Assembly (NCBI GenBank): GCA_013002925.1
Contig: JABDLQ010000313.1
Location: 1-5,198, forward strand
Direction: 5' to 3'
DNA: 5,198 nt
Source of the DNA: Gammaproteobacteria bacterium
GTDB lineage: Bacteria > Pseudomonadota > Gammaproteobacteria > Steroidobacterales > SZUA-146
The notes beneath the pieces were generated by a model, which saw only the letters and a program-made list of their open reading frames with translations, did no database searches and had not been told where the DNA came from. Numbering within the stretch: the first letter of the stretch is position 1; every line of letters begins with the position of its first letter. Positions 1 through 5,198 of the stretch are shown piece by piece. The position numbers and the translations under genes are program-made.

Positions 1-518
1 TATGGGGGCGCTTGTTTTGTTTTGTAAGCGGATTTAACCGCATTTCGCATGTCACGTGCCTGGTTAACAGCCCGGACCAGCCCCTTTCGAACGGGTGGCT
101 GAACGGTCAGGTCTGCGGCAGACTCACAGGACAACAAAATGACGTTGACCACTTTCAGATGCTTATTGGCATCGTCGGCTAACTCCTGAAGTTTGTGGGT
201 CCACTCGATCAGGCGGCTGCCATTGATAATATTACGAGCGACAGTGCCGCTGGTTTGATGAAACATGAAAATGATCTGGATTTCGACAACGTCGTTCTGC
301 ACAGCGGCCAGCGTTGCGGTGGTGAATTTGACAATCGCCGTGTAGATTTCATTGGCATCGCCGAACACCGGGCCTTTTGCTGAAGCGGTTTCCGTCATTT
401 CGGAAACCATTGTTTGAAAACCGCCGATCACTTTCATGCCGCCGGTCATGTCTAAACCATGAGCCGTCAGAAGAGGTACGACGTCATCGTCTTTTTGAAA
501 GATAATCAGGGTGTTCAT
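1..518 (-). CDS. Uncharacterised protein, possibly clan CD (caspase/CHAT-like) fold; 3' end at or beyond the window edge
   Basis: The minus-strand frame opens with ATG at 518 and stays open for 172 codons. It reaches the left edge with the bases TA, so a stop (TAA or TAG) could lie one base outside; otherwise the protein continues. An in-frame TGA lies a short way upstream, and ATG is the first ATG after it. The ribosome binding site is weak (a GGA about 9 nt upstream). I do not recognise the family by overall sequence. There is no signal peptide and no clear membrane segment. Residues 79-91 form a hydrophobic strand ending in His (IIFMFHQTSG, H87). Residues 121-134 form a second strand ending in Ser-Cys (VNVILLSCESA, C131). 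A helix-like stretch (about 101-118) lies between them. This order and the 44-residue spacing resemble the His/Cys dyad of clan CD peptidases, although the usual Gly after the His is Gln here. The peptidase idea is inference; the existence of the gene is fairly likely from the long open frame and the upstream -10 box. Confidence 0.6.
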   Translation of the reverse strand, partial: MNTLIIFQKDDDVVPLLTAHGLDMTGGMKVIGGFQTMVSEMTETASAKGPVFGDANEIYTAIVKFTTATLAAVQNDVVEIQIIFMFHQTSGTVARNIINGSRLIEWTHKLQELADDANKHLKVVNVILLSCESAADLTVQPPVRKGLVRAVNQARDMRNAVKSAYKTKQAPP

Positions 519-568
519 GATGCTAATTCCGGTACCAGGCAGTCAATGGCATGAACTGTTGAACACCG

Positions 569-574
569 AGTATA
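569..574 (-). promoter_or_regulatory. Putative -10 box for the left-edge minus-strand gene
   Basis: Read on the minus strand this is TATACT, five of six matches to the sigma-70 -10 consensus. It would start transcription about 44 nt before the ATG at 518. No good -35 element lies 16-18 bp upstream. A short inverted repeat (AAGGC, 5-bp gap, GCCTT, positions 575-589) lies directly upstream and overlaps the spacer, so it could be a small operator. This is a by-eye match only. Confidence 0.35.
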
Positions 575-755
575 AAGGCCTCACGCCTTGCACGCTATCA
601 GGTGATTCCGGGTTCTGCCCACAAAATTTTGACAGGATCGTACGCCCCCGGATAACAATCAGGTTTTTGTTCGAGAGCCCGTTAAAGCCAGGAACGAGCT
701 GGAAAGCTGAGTTGCCGCTTTAGACGCAGACCAGGTCTTACTTTACTGATAGTGT

Positions 756-789
756 GACAGGCTTGGGCAATCGACAGGCTTAGGCAATC
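756..789. repeat. Two tandem copies of a 17-bp unit
   Basis: The unit GACAGGCTTGGGCAATC at 756-772 is followed immediately by GACAGGCTTAGGCAATC at 773-789, differing by one base (G/A). The first seven bases (GACAGGC) occur again at about 838. It looks like a recent slippage or duplication event in non-coding DNA. No function is implied. Confidence 0.85.
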
Positions 790-864
790 GTTGTGTGGCT
801 GGTGCGGCTAATGTGATTGATGCAGCTGCGCCAAATTGACAGGCAGTTCAGTATTAATGCAACA

Positions 865-902
865 GGCACCTCGGCATTTCGGCAACGACCGGCACCTCGG
901 CA
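865..902. repeat. Direct repeat of a 12-bp motif, 26-bp offset
   Basis: GGCACCTCGGCA occurs at 865-876 and again, identical, at 891-902, with 14 bp between the copies. The stretch between them carries a further TCGGCA-like piece (TTCGGCAACGAC). It is non-coding and may be a binding-site pair or simply a local duplication. Confidence 0.75.
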
Positions 903-997
903 CCATGTGACAATTGATAGAAGTACAGCATTCTGGATTCGCGGATGGGTTGATCCTGTGAGAGTATCTGCGTTTTCTTGCGCTGTCTTTGCCTGGT

Positions 998-1023
998 AGC
1001 GTGTCGTGTGGCAGCGTGTCGTG
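998..1023. repeat. Direct repeat of an 11-bp motif, 15-bp offset
   Basis: AGCGTGTCGTG occurs at 998-1008 and again at 1013-1023, separated by TGGC. It is the third short direct duplication within 270 bp of the same intergenic region. Confidence 0.75.
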
Positions 1024-1169
1024 CTTGCTGTCATGCGCTGGCGAACCGGTGCTGGCAGAGTCTTATTCTTTTCCTGCAATGCCGTCAGTGAAGAAGTGGA
1101 CTGGCACGTGGCGTGTATGCGGTCCTGGGTTCAACCACTAAAAAGCCAAGGCAGGTTTATACAAAAATT

Positions 1170-1200
1170 TTGACGACTGGAAACCAAAACCACCGACAAT
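1170..1200 (+). promoter_or_regulatory. Weak candidate promoter for the MATE gene
   Basis: TTGACG (1170-1175) resembles a -35 box and GACAAT (1195-1200) matches four of six -10 positions, but the spacer is 19 bp, longer than the ideal 17. It would give a leader of about 60 nt before the ATG at 1269. No better pair was found close to the gene, so this is a tentative call. Confidence 0.2.
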
Positions 1201-1224
1201 ACAGACAAGCTCTACCGACCGGAT

Positions 1225-1240
1225 GCTCGCGACTCCGAGC
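1225..1240 (+). promoter_or_regulatory. Small inverted repeat in the MATE leader
   Basis: GCTCG (1225-1229) and CGAGC (1236-1240) are exact inverted arms around a 6-nt loop, about 30 nt before the ATG at 1269. The arms are short enough to arise by chance. If real, it could be an operator or a leader hairpin for the efflux gene. Confidence 0.2.
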
Positions 1241-1258
1241 GCTGTAGTTGGTTCAAAA

Positions 1259-1263
1259 AAAGG
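1259..1263 (+). promoter_or_regulatory. Ribosome binding site that decides the MATE start
   Basis: AAAGG lies 5 nt before the ATG at 1269. The frame is also open upstream to a TTG at 1248, but that TTG has no comparable Shine-Dalgarno sequence. The ATG is therefore preferred and the protein is 460 residues rather than 467. Confidence 0.6.
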
Positions 1264-1268
1264 TAATA

Positions 1269-2651
1269 ATGGTGTTTGTTAACCGCTGGCATTTCAGCCG
1301 CAAAACTACCCAGGAATTGTTGCGCATCGCCTTACCCATGGTGGTGTCACAGGGGACTTTTGCGCTGATGATTTTTACCGACCGCTACTTTATGTCGCAA
1401 ATCGATGCGGTTCACATGGCGTCGGCACTCGGTGGTGGTGTCGCATCGTTTTTTTCGTTTTGTTTCTTTTTGGGCTTGCTCGCTTATGCCAACGCGCTAA
1501 GCGCTCAGTATCTTGGTGCCGGAGAACCGGGTAAATGCACAAAAGTTGTTACCCAGGGCATGGTCATCGCGTTGGCCAGCATACCGGTGCTTGTTGTGAT
1601 CACATACCTGGTGGCCGGCATCTTCGAGGGCATGGGGCACGAGCCGGTGCAGGTTGAGTTAGAACGCACGTACTACCTGATTCTGATGGCCGGTACACCG
1701 GTGACCTTGGCCAAAGTGTGCCTCTCGTCCTATTTTGCCGGCATCGGGCGCAGTGGTGTCGTGATGATCTGCGATGTCTTTGGCTTGCTGGTCAACATAC
1801 CGCTATGTTACGCAATGGTGTTTGGTAAATTGGGTTTTCCGGCACTGGGGATCATTGGCGCCGGCATTTCTACCGTGGTCGCAACGGTGCTTTCATTTGC
1901 CTTGTTTGTCAGCTTCTATTTTCGCAAAGAGCATCGCGATACGTTTGGTGTGCTCGCTTCATTTACTTTTGACCGCCGGATTCTGTGGCGCTTTTTAAGA
2001 CTAGGGACGCCCTCCGGGCTGGAGCTGTTTCTAAACGTAGCGGCGTTTAATTTATTTCTTTTGATGTTTCAGTCCTACGGGATCGACCAGGGGGCCGCGG
2101 CGGCGATAGTCTTTAACTGGGATGTGCTTTCGTTTATTCCGATGATCGGTCTGAACATTGGCATTATCAGCCTGATCGGGCGGTTCGTCGGTGCCCGCGA
2201 CCTGGAGCGGGCCAACGAAGTGATGAGTGCCGCATTTGTATTGGCGCTGGGCTACTCGGCCATGCTGGCGACGATCTATATTGGGTTTCGTTACGAGTTG
2301 GTCGAGGTGTTCGCGCCACCAGTAGGCGATTTTACTGCAACCCGGGAACTTGCCGCCTTCATGATGGTGGGCCTGAGCAGCTACGTGATGGCCGATGCGG
2401 TGATCCTGGTCTGCGGCGGCGTGTTGCGCGGCGCCGGCGACACCCGGTGGTTGATGATTGCATCAGTCGCACTGCACTGGGCTATGCTGGTAGTGCAGTA
2501 CTTTATCATTCGGGTTTTTGGGATGGGCCCGCAGGTATCCTGGATTGCCTTTGTTGTGATGCTGCTGTTAATCGCCGTAGTCTATGCAGTGCGCCTGAAA
2601 AGCGGACGCTGGCGTGACCCGGCGGCGCTGGAACTGGTGATGGCGGAATAG
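1269..2651 (+). CDS. MATE-family multidrug/cation antiporter
   Basis: This predicts a 460-residue, strongly hydrophobic inner-membrane protein of the usual MATE length, which fits about twelve membrane helices in two pseudo-symmetric halves. MATE proteins export cationic drugs, dyes or metabolites in exchange for Na+ or H+. Family signs include the first helix with its Pro and Asp (IALPMVVSQG... with P23 and D38) and the paired loops YLGAGEPGKC (81-90) and FVGARDLERA (306-315) in equivalent positions of the two halves. The second half begins around LRLGTPSGLE (243-252). The conserved GVLRGAGDTR motif falls at 384-393, followed by the last two helices and a short charged tail. The start is ATG at 1269 with an AAAGG ribosome binding site; an in-frame TTG at 1248 would add seven residues. 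The gene is transcribed alone, away from the left gene and towards the HMG-CoA reductase gene. Substrate and coupling ion cannot be read from sequence, and NorM- or DinF-type assignment is left open. Confidence 0.93.
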   Translation: MVFVNRWHFSRKTTQELLRIALPMVVSQGTFALMIFTDRYFMSQIDAVHMASALGGGVASFFSFCFFLGLLAYANALSAQYLGAGEPGKCTKVVTQGMVIALASIPVLVVITYLVAGIFEGMGHEPVQVELERTYYLILMAGTPVTLAKVCLSSYFAGIGRSGVVMICDVFGLLVNIPLCYAMVFGKLGFPALGIIGAGISTVVATVLSFALFVSFYFRKEHRDTFGVLASFTFDRRILWRFLRLGTPSGLELFLNVAAFNLFLLMFQSYGIDQGAAAAIVFNWDVLSFIPMIGLNIGIISLIGRFVGARDLERANEVMSAAFVLALGYSAMLATIYIGFRYELVEVFAPPVGDFTATRELAAFMMVGLSSYVMADAVILVCGGVLRGAGDTRWLMIASVALHWAMLVVQYFIIRVFGMGPQVSWIAFVVMLLLIAVVYAVRLKSGRWRDPAALELVMAE

Positions 2652-2656
2652 CCGGT

Positions 2657-2754
2657 TCAGATGTCAGAGTTCAGATTTCAGATTTCAGATGTCAGAACTC
2701 AGAACTCAGAGCTCAGAACTCAGAACTCAGACATCTGACATTTGAGTTCAGATA
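2657..2754. repeat. Heptameric tandem repeat array, fourteen TCAGANN units
   Basis: Starting 5 bp after the MATE stop codon, the DNA reads in strict 7-bp register for 98 bp. Units 1-11 all begin TCAGA. Units 12-14 begin TCTGA, TTTGA and TCAGA. The two remaining bases vary: TG, GT, TT, TT, TG, AC, AC, GC, AC, AC, CA, CA, GT, TA. The constant pentamer with a variable dinucleotide distinguishes it from simple slippage of one unit. Heptad short tandem repeats are known from cyanobacterial genomes (STRR elements); whether this array is related is not known. It lies between two convergent genes, outside coding sequence. Exact inverted arms TCAGATGTC (2685-2693) and GACATCTGA (2730-2738) could pair across a 36-nt loop. 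Confidence 0.95.
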
Positions 2755-2920
2755 TCACAAATTGCAGGGTTCCTATCGCACATTGCACCTCGTGGCGAAT
2801 ATGCCGGGTGCTAAGTGCGTCTGCAGGGCGCCGGGCAGGTTATTGCTTCGTTATCGTGGAGCCGGTTTTCTGTTGGTGCGAACGAGATTAGCTGCATGAC
2901 GGGCTCCTCGCTTGCGCAGG
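2755..2920. other. Remainder of the convergent intergenic gap
   Basis: This follows the heptad array and ends at the stop codon of the HMG-CoA reductase gene. No open frame with supporting signals and no clear rho-independent terminator (GC-rich hairpin plus T-run) was found for either convergent gene. Confidence 0.5.
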
Positions 2921-4087
2921 TCAGCGATTGCGGCCCAGGGCGTCATGACTGGTGACCCAGTCTCCGGTCAACACGGCGCTCATCAGGGACAGTTCGCCGG
3001 CCAACACTGTGCCACCGATAATTTCGGCCAGTTTACGGACTTTGCCCTGACCATTGCAGCCGAGCAGATTCAGACATTCCTGCTGAGTCGGCAGACCCGT
3101 GCCGCCGCCATAGGTGGCCACGATCAACGATGGAATTGTGATCGAGAAATAATAGTTGCCATCATCGTCGAGATCCGCGTACGTTACCGCGGCTGACGAC
3201 TCGGCTACATTGGCGACATCCTGACCGGTGGCTAAAAAGGTCGCCGCAATACCATTCGCAGAATGCGCCCCGGTGTTGATGGAACCGGCCATAAATCCAC
3301 CGACCTGGGTGATGGCTCGCGCCTTGAACAGGTTTTTGGCCGACACGCCCATCGTTTTTTCAATCAGTGCATTCGGCAGAATGACTTCCGCAATTACACG
3401 CTTGCCACGCGTGTGCAGGGTATTGAGCTGCGAGTGTTTTTTGTCCGTGTCCATGGCGCCGGACAACATGTAGCGCACAATGCCGGAATAGTTTTCCATG
3501 ATCCATTCGCACGCGACATAAGTGGCCTTGCCGACCATGTTCTGGCCCGCGGCATCCCCGGTCGTAAAGTTAAACCGCAAATAGCGCATGCGGGCGGCCG
3601 CATATTGTTCAATATTGCGTAGTTGTCCAGAACGCGTGGTGGTTTCTGCCGCTGCCTTTATCTGGCCAAAGTTTTCTTCTACCCAGGCGCCAAAATCACG
3701 TGCCTGCCGTGCATGTTCAAAAATAAAAACCGGGGCCCGCTGCATCGCGTCGTCAACGATGCACACGCGTGCACCGCCCGCGGCATGCAACAATCGCATG
3801 CCGCGATTATAGCTGGCAACGAGGGTTCCTTCGCTGGTCGCCATGGGTACGTAAAATTCCCCCTGCGCGTGTTCGCCATTGACAAGCAAGGGGCCGGCCA
3901 GCCCAATTGGAACTTGCGCCACGCCGATAAAATTTTCGACGTTACCTGCTGTGCGTTCAGGCTCAAAGTCATAGTGACTCACATGATGGAACGTCGACCC
4001 GGTTTTATCGTAGACAAAATCGCGACGCGTCTGAGCCATGGTCTCTGTGTAGTCGTTTTTTTTGTCTCTTGGGATTCGTTCAGTCAT
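2921..4087 (-). CDS. Hydroxymethylglutaryl-CoA reductase, class I-type, soluble
   Basis: The enzyme reduces HMG-CoA to mevalonate, the committing step of the mevalonate route to isoprenoids. The 388-residue protein is the catalytic domain only; the N-terminal membrane anchor of eukaryotic forms is absent, so it should be cytosolic. Class I signatures appear in order: ENFIGVAQVPIGLAGPLLV (51-69), the Glu motif MATSEGTLVASYNRG (82-96, catalytic E86), the nucleotide-binding TGDAAGQNMVGKAT (176-189), DTDKKHSQLN (213-222, catalytic K216), ATGQD (286-290, catalytic D290), the glycine-rich YGGGTGLPTQQ (326-336) and a C-terminal SHD with the catalytic His (H381). These correspond to human E559, K691, D767 and H866. 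His218 stands where eukaryotic class I enzymes have Pro after DKK. The start at 4087 has no convincing ribosome binding site. Met17 (4039), just before the conserved region, is an alternative start; the first 16 residues are polar and charged. No other mevalonate gene is in the window. The GH30 gene upstream is 289 bp away, so co-transcription is doubtful. Confidence 0.95.
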   Translation of the reverse strand: MTERIPRDKKNDYTETMAQTRRDFVYDKTGSTFHHVSHYDFEPERTAGNVENFIGVAQVPIGLAGPLLVNGEHAQGEFYVPMATSEGTLVASYNRGMRLLHAAGGARVCIVDDAMQRAPVFIFEHARQARDFGAWVEENFGQIKAAAETTTRSGQLRNIEQYAAARMRYLRFNFTTGDAAGQNMVGKATYVACEWIMENYSGIVRYMLSGAMDTDKKHSQLNTLHTRGKRVIAEVILPNALIEKTMGVSAKNLFKARAITQVGGFMAGSINTGAHSANGIAATFLATGQDVANVAESSAAVTYADLDDDGNYYFSITIPSLIVATYGGGTGLPTQQECLNLLGCNGQGKVRKLAEIIGGTVLAGELSLMSAVLTGDWVTSHDALGRNR

Positions 4088-4376
4088 GACATTGATGTTC
4101 CGGTTGGGTAGTCGCAGGTTGCCTGAAAGACCAAAAGTGCAAATAACCAGCGGCGGCGACTACAGTATGTGCAGGCAGGGTTGTGGCGGATTTATCTACC
4201 GGCTTCTGCTCGTGAACGACCCGGTAAGGTTGAGAATAGACCCAAATCGGATCGCTGCAAAGTATTCTGCAGCTGCTTGCAGGAGACCCCAGGCAAAATA
4301 GTGCTCAGGCAAAAACCAACCCATGCCAAAATCACCAGGCTGCTTGCGCGTTCAGTGTTCTCGCAAAAACCAGTGT
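4088..4376. other. Intergenic gap between the GH30 and HMG-CoA reductase genes
   Basis: This 289-bp stretch has no credible gene. Open frames crossing it on the plus strand overlap the flanking genes and lack support. No strong sigma-70 promoter for the HMG-CoA reductase gene and no classical terminator for the GH30 gene was found. It contains two loosely repeated motifs, GCTGCTTGC (4272-4280 and 4339-4347) and GCAAAAACCA (4309-4318 and 4363-4372). A weak inverted repeat, GCTGCA/TGCAGC, lies at 4254-4273. Confidence 0.5.
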
Positions 4377-5198
4377 CTAGAGCTGCACCCGAACAGTCTG
4401 TAAAGCATTGGCCGCAATCGTGATCTGCGCATACTGGCTGCCGATTTGCAGCGCGTACTCTATCGGCTTTTTCGTGGTGTTTAGCAGCTGTACGCTCAGA
4501 AGTCCGGCGTCATTGACAGTGGCGCTGGTGTGCAATGCATCGGCGCCAAGGTCATCCGGCATCCGGGTGGCCTGCACCGCTTTGTCGCCCGGTCTGATGG
4601 TGCTGCTGAGTTGCGCGAGCACATAGTAAATCGGAGTGTAGTAAACGTACCCGGTCTCTGTATCGATCATGATCGGCGCACCGCAGAAGTTACCGACGTG
4701 GTTGGGACCCCCATGACGGTCAAGCACAACATTCCAGTCGATCCAGCCTTCCATCCAATGATTAAGGCTAACGATGATGTTTCGTGCATAACGGTGCACC
4801 GGTGTGTAGATCGGGTGATCCTGGGGATTGGGCGCCCATGTGGCAGTGTACGCCCAGTCCGTGGCGTTGGCATTCCACCAGAATTCGTCGTTATCGAACC
4901 AGCCGGATTCTTTGAACCGCACCGGATCCAGAACACCTCCGGGCGCGTCCTTGCCCAGATCGTCGATCGTCCCTTCCGTGTGGATGATGCCAAACTCCGG
5001 ATACCTGTTATGCACTTTTTCAAGCACATCCTCGAAGACTTTGTACGTGCTTGCGTACCAGTGCACAGCGGCGCCGTACAAATAAGGTGCCGTCTCTGGA
5101 TCCGCGAACAATACATCGGTCCATTCTTCGAGACCATCGCGGTTTTGGTCGTAGATCAACAAATTAATGTCACCAAAATTATGCGCTGCCAGTGTCGG
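4377..5198 (-). CDS. Glycoside hydrolase family 30 enzyme, C-terminal 273 residues (5' end beyond the window)
   Basis: The frame is open to the right edge, beginning in the window with PTLAAHNFGD, so the start codon lies outside; the TTG at 5162 is internal. GH30 enzymes are retaining beta-glycosidases (glucosylceramidase, beta-1,6-glucanase, beta-xylosidase and related activities). Visible signatures, numbered from the right edge, are the DQNRD strand (17-21), AVHWY (44-48), the likely nucleophile E75 in IIHTEGTID, GWIDWNVVLD (151-160), GGPN (163-166), and P-YY followed by STIRPGD (199-205). A C-terminal beta-sandwich of the Glyco_hydro_30C type occupies about 206-273 and ends in VRVQL. The acid/base Glu and any signal peptide would be in the missing N-terminal part. 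The segment between E75 and GWIDWN is long and rich in Trp and Phe, about 76 residues against 37 in human glucocerebrosidase (E340 to G377). Substrate and subfamily cannot be fixed. The stop is TAG at 4377-4379. Confidence 0.93.
   Translation of the reverse strand, partial: PTLAAHNFGDINLLIYDQNRDGLEEWTDVLFADPETAPYLYGAAVHWYASTYKVFEDVLEKVHNRYPEFGIIHTEGTIDDLGKDAPGGVLDPVRFKESGWFDNDEFWWNANATDWAYTATWAPNPQDHPIYTPVHRYARNIIVSLNHWMEGWIDWNVVLDRHGGPNHVGNFCGAPIMIDTETGYVYYTPIYYVLAQLSSTIRPGDKAVQATRMPDDLGADALHTSATVNDAGLLSVQLLNTTKKPIEYALQIGSQYAQITIAANALQTVRVQL

Larger units (their letters stand above)
519..1268. other. Gene-poor divergent intergenic region, about 750 bp
   Basis: This stretch separates the minus-strand left-edge gene from the plus-strand MATE gene. 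Open frames inside it (for example 511-723 plus and 780-1079 minus) are short, lack ribosome binding sites and recognisable domains, and are rich in Cys, Arg, Thr and Ser in the manner of chance frames. What it does hold is a set of short direct duplications (756-789, 865-902, 998-1023), a -10 box for the left gene and weak promoter-like hexamers before the MATE gene. It could be decayed coding sequence, but no recognisable remnant was seen. Confidence 0.6.

Noticed and set aside
629..656. TTGACA with a GATAAC 16 bp later, a plus-strand promoter-like pair
   Set aside because: There is no credible gene downstream for almost 600 bp and the -10 is only four of six. The GGATAACAATC string recalls a lac operator half, but no dyad partner is present.
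511..723. Plus-strand 70-residue open frame beginning opposite the start of the left-edge gene
   Set aside because: It overlaps the antisense start region of the longer minus-strand frame, has no Shine-Dalgarno sequence and no recognisable domain. Its amino acid makeup looks random.
780..1079. Minus-strand 99-residue open frame
   Set aside because: It starts at TTG without a good ribosome binding site, is rich in Thr, Arg, Cys and Ser with no domain, and spans all three local direct duplications, so it is likely a chance frame.
2657..2754. CRISPR array
   Set aside because: The units are 7 bp with no spacers of 25-40 bp, so this is a heptad tandem repeat, not CRISPR.
2858..2907. Terminator hairpin from GGAGCC and GGCTCC between the convergent genes
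   Set aside because: The arms are only 6 bp with a 38-nt loop and no following T-run on either strand.
3623..4111. Plus-strand 162-residue open frame and other frames opposite the HMG-CoA reductase gene
   Set aside because: They are antisense shadows of a gene with clear family motifs and show no domain or ribosome binding site of their own.
4254..4273. Inverted repeat GCTGCA/TGCAGC downstream of the GH30 gene as a terminator
   Set aside because: It has a 6-bp stem with an 8-nt loop, lies over 100 bp past the stop codon and lacks a T-run, so it is not convincing.
4667..5137. Second minus-strand frame of 156 residues inside the GH30 gene
   Set aside because: It is an out-of-frame shadow; the GH30 motifs lie in the other frame, which is unbroken from the window edge to 4377.

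Overview
The window looks like ordinary chromosomal DNA from a bacterium of medium G+C content, most likely a proteobacterium and possibly a gammaproteobacterium. That placement rests only on general gene style and is weak. No rRNA, tRNA, CRISPR array, insertion sequence or phage gene was seen.

Layout, left to right. (1) Positions 1-518, minus strand: a protein of at least 172 residues that runs into the left edge. I do not recognise it, but its His and Cys signatures resemble the caspase/CHAT (clan CD) cysteine peptidase fold. A good -10 box lies upstream. (2) Positions 519-1268: a gene-poor stretch of about 750 bp between divergent genes. It holds three short direct duplications and weak promoter-like signals. 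(3) Positions 1269-2651, plus strand: a complete MATE-family multidrug/cation antiporter. (4) Positions 2652-2920: the gap between convergent genes. It is dominated by a 98-bp array of fourteen 7-bp units of the form TCAGANN. (5) Positions 2921-4087, minus strand: a complete class I-type soluble HMG-CoA reductase with its catalytic residues intact. (6) Positions 4088-4376: a 289-bp gap without a gene. (7) Positions 4377-5198, minus strand: the C-terminal part of a GH30-family glycoside hydrolase whose N-terminus lies beyond the right edge.

The genes do not form an evident pathway. The MATE pump stands alone and faces away from the left-edge gene. HMG-CoA reductase and the GH30 enzyme share a strand but are 289 bp apart and are probably separate transcription units. 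No other mevalonate-pathway gene and no other sugar-utilisation gene is visible. The items most worth a second look are the TCAGANN heptad array and the possible divergent clan CD protein at the left edge.
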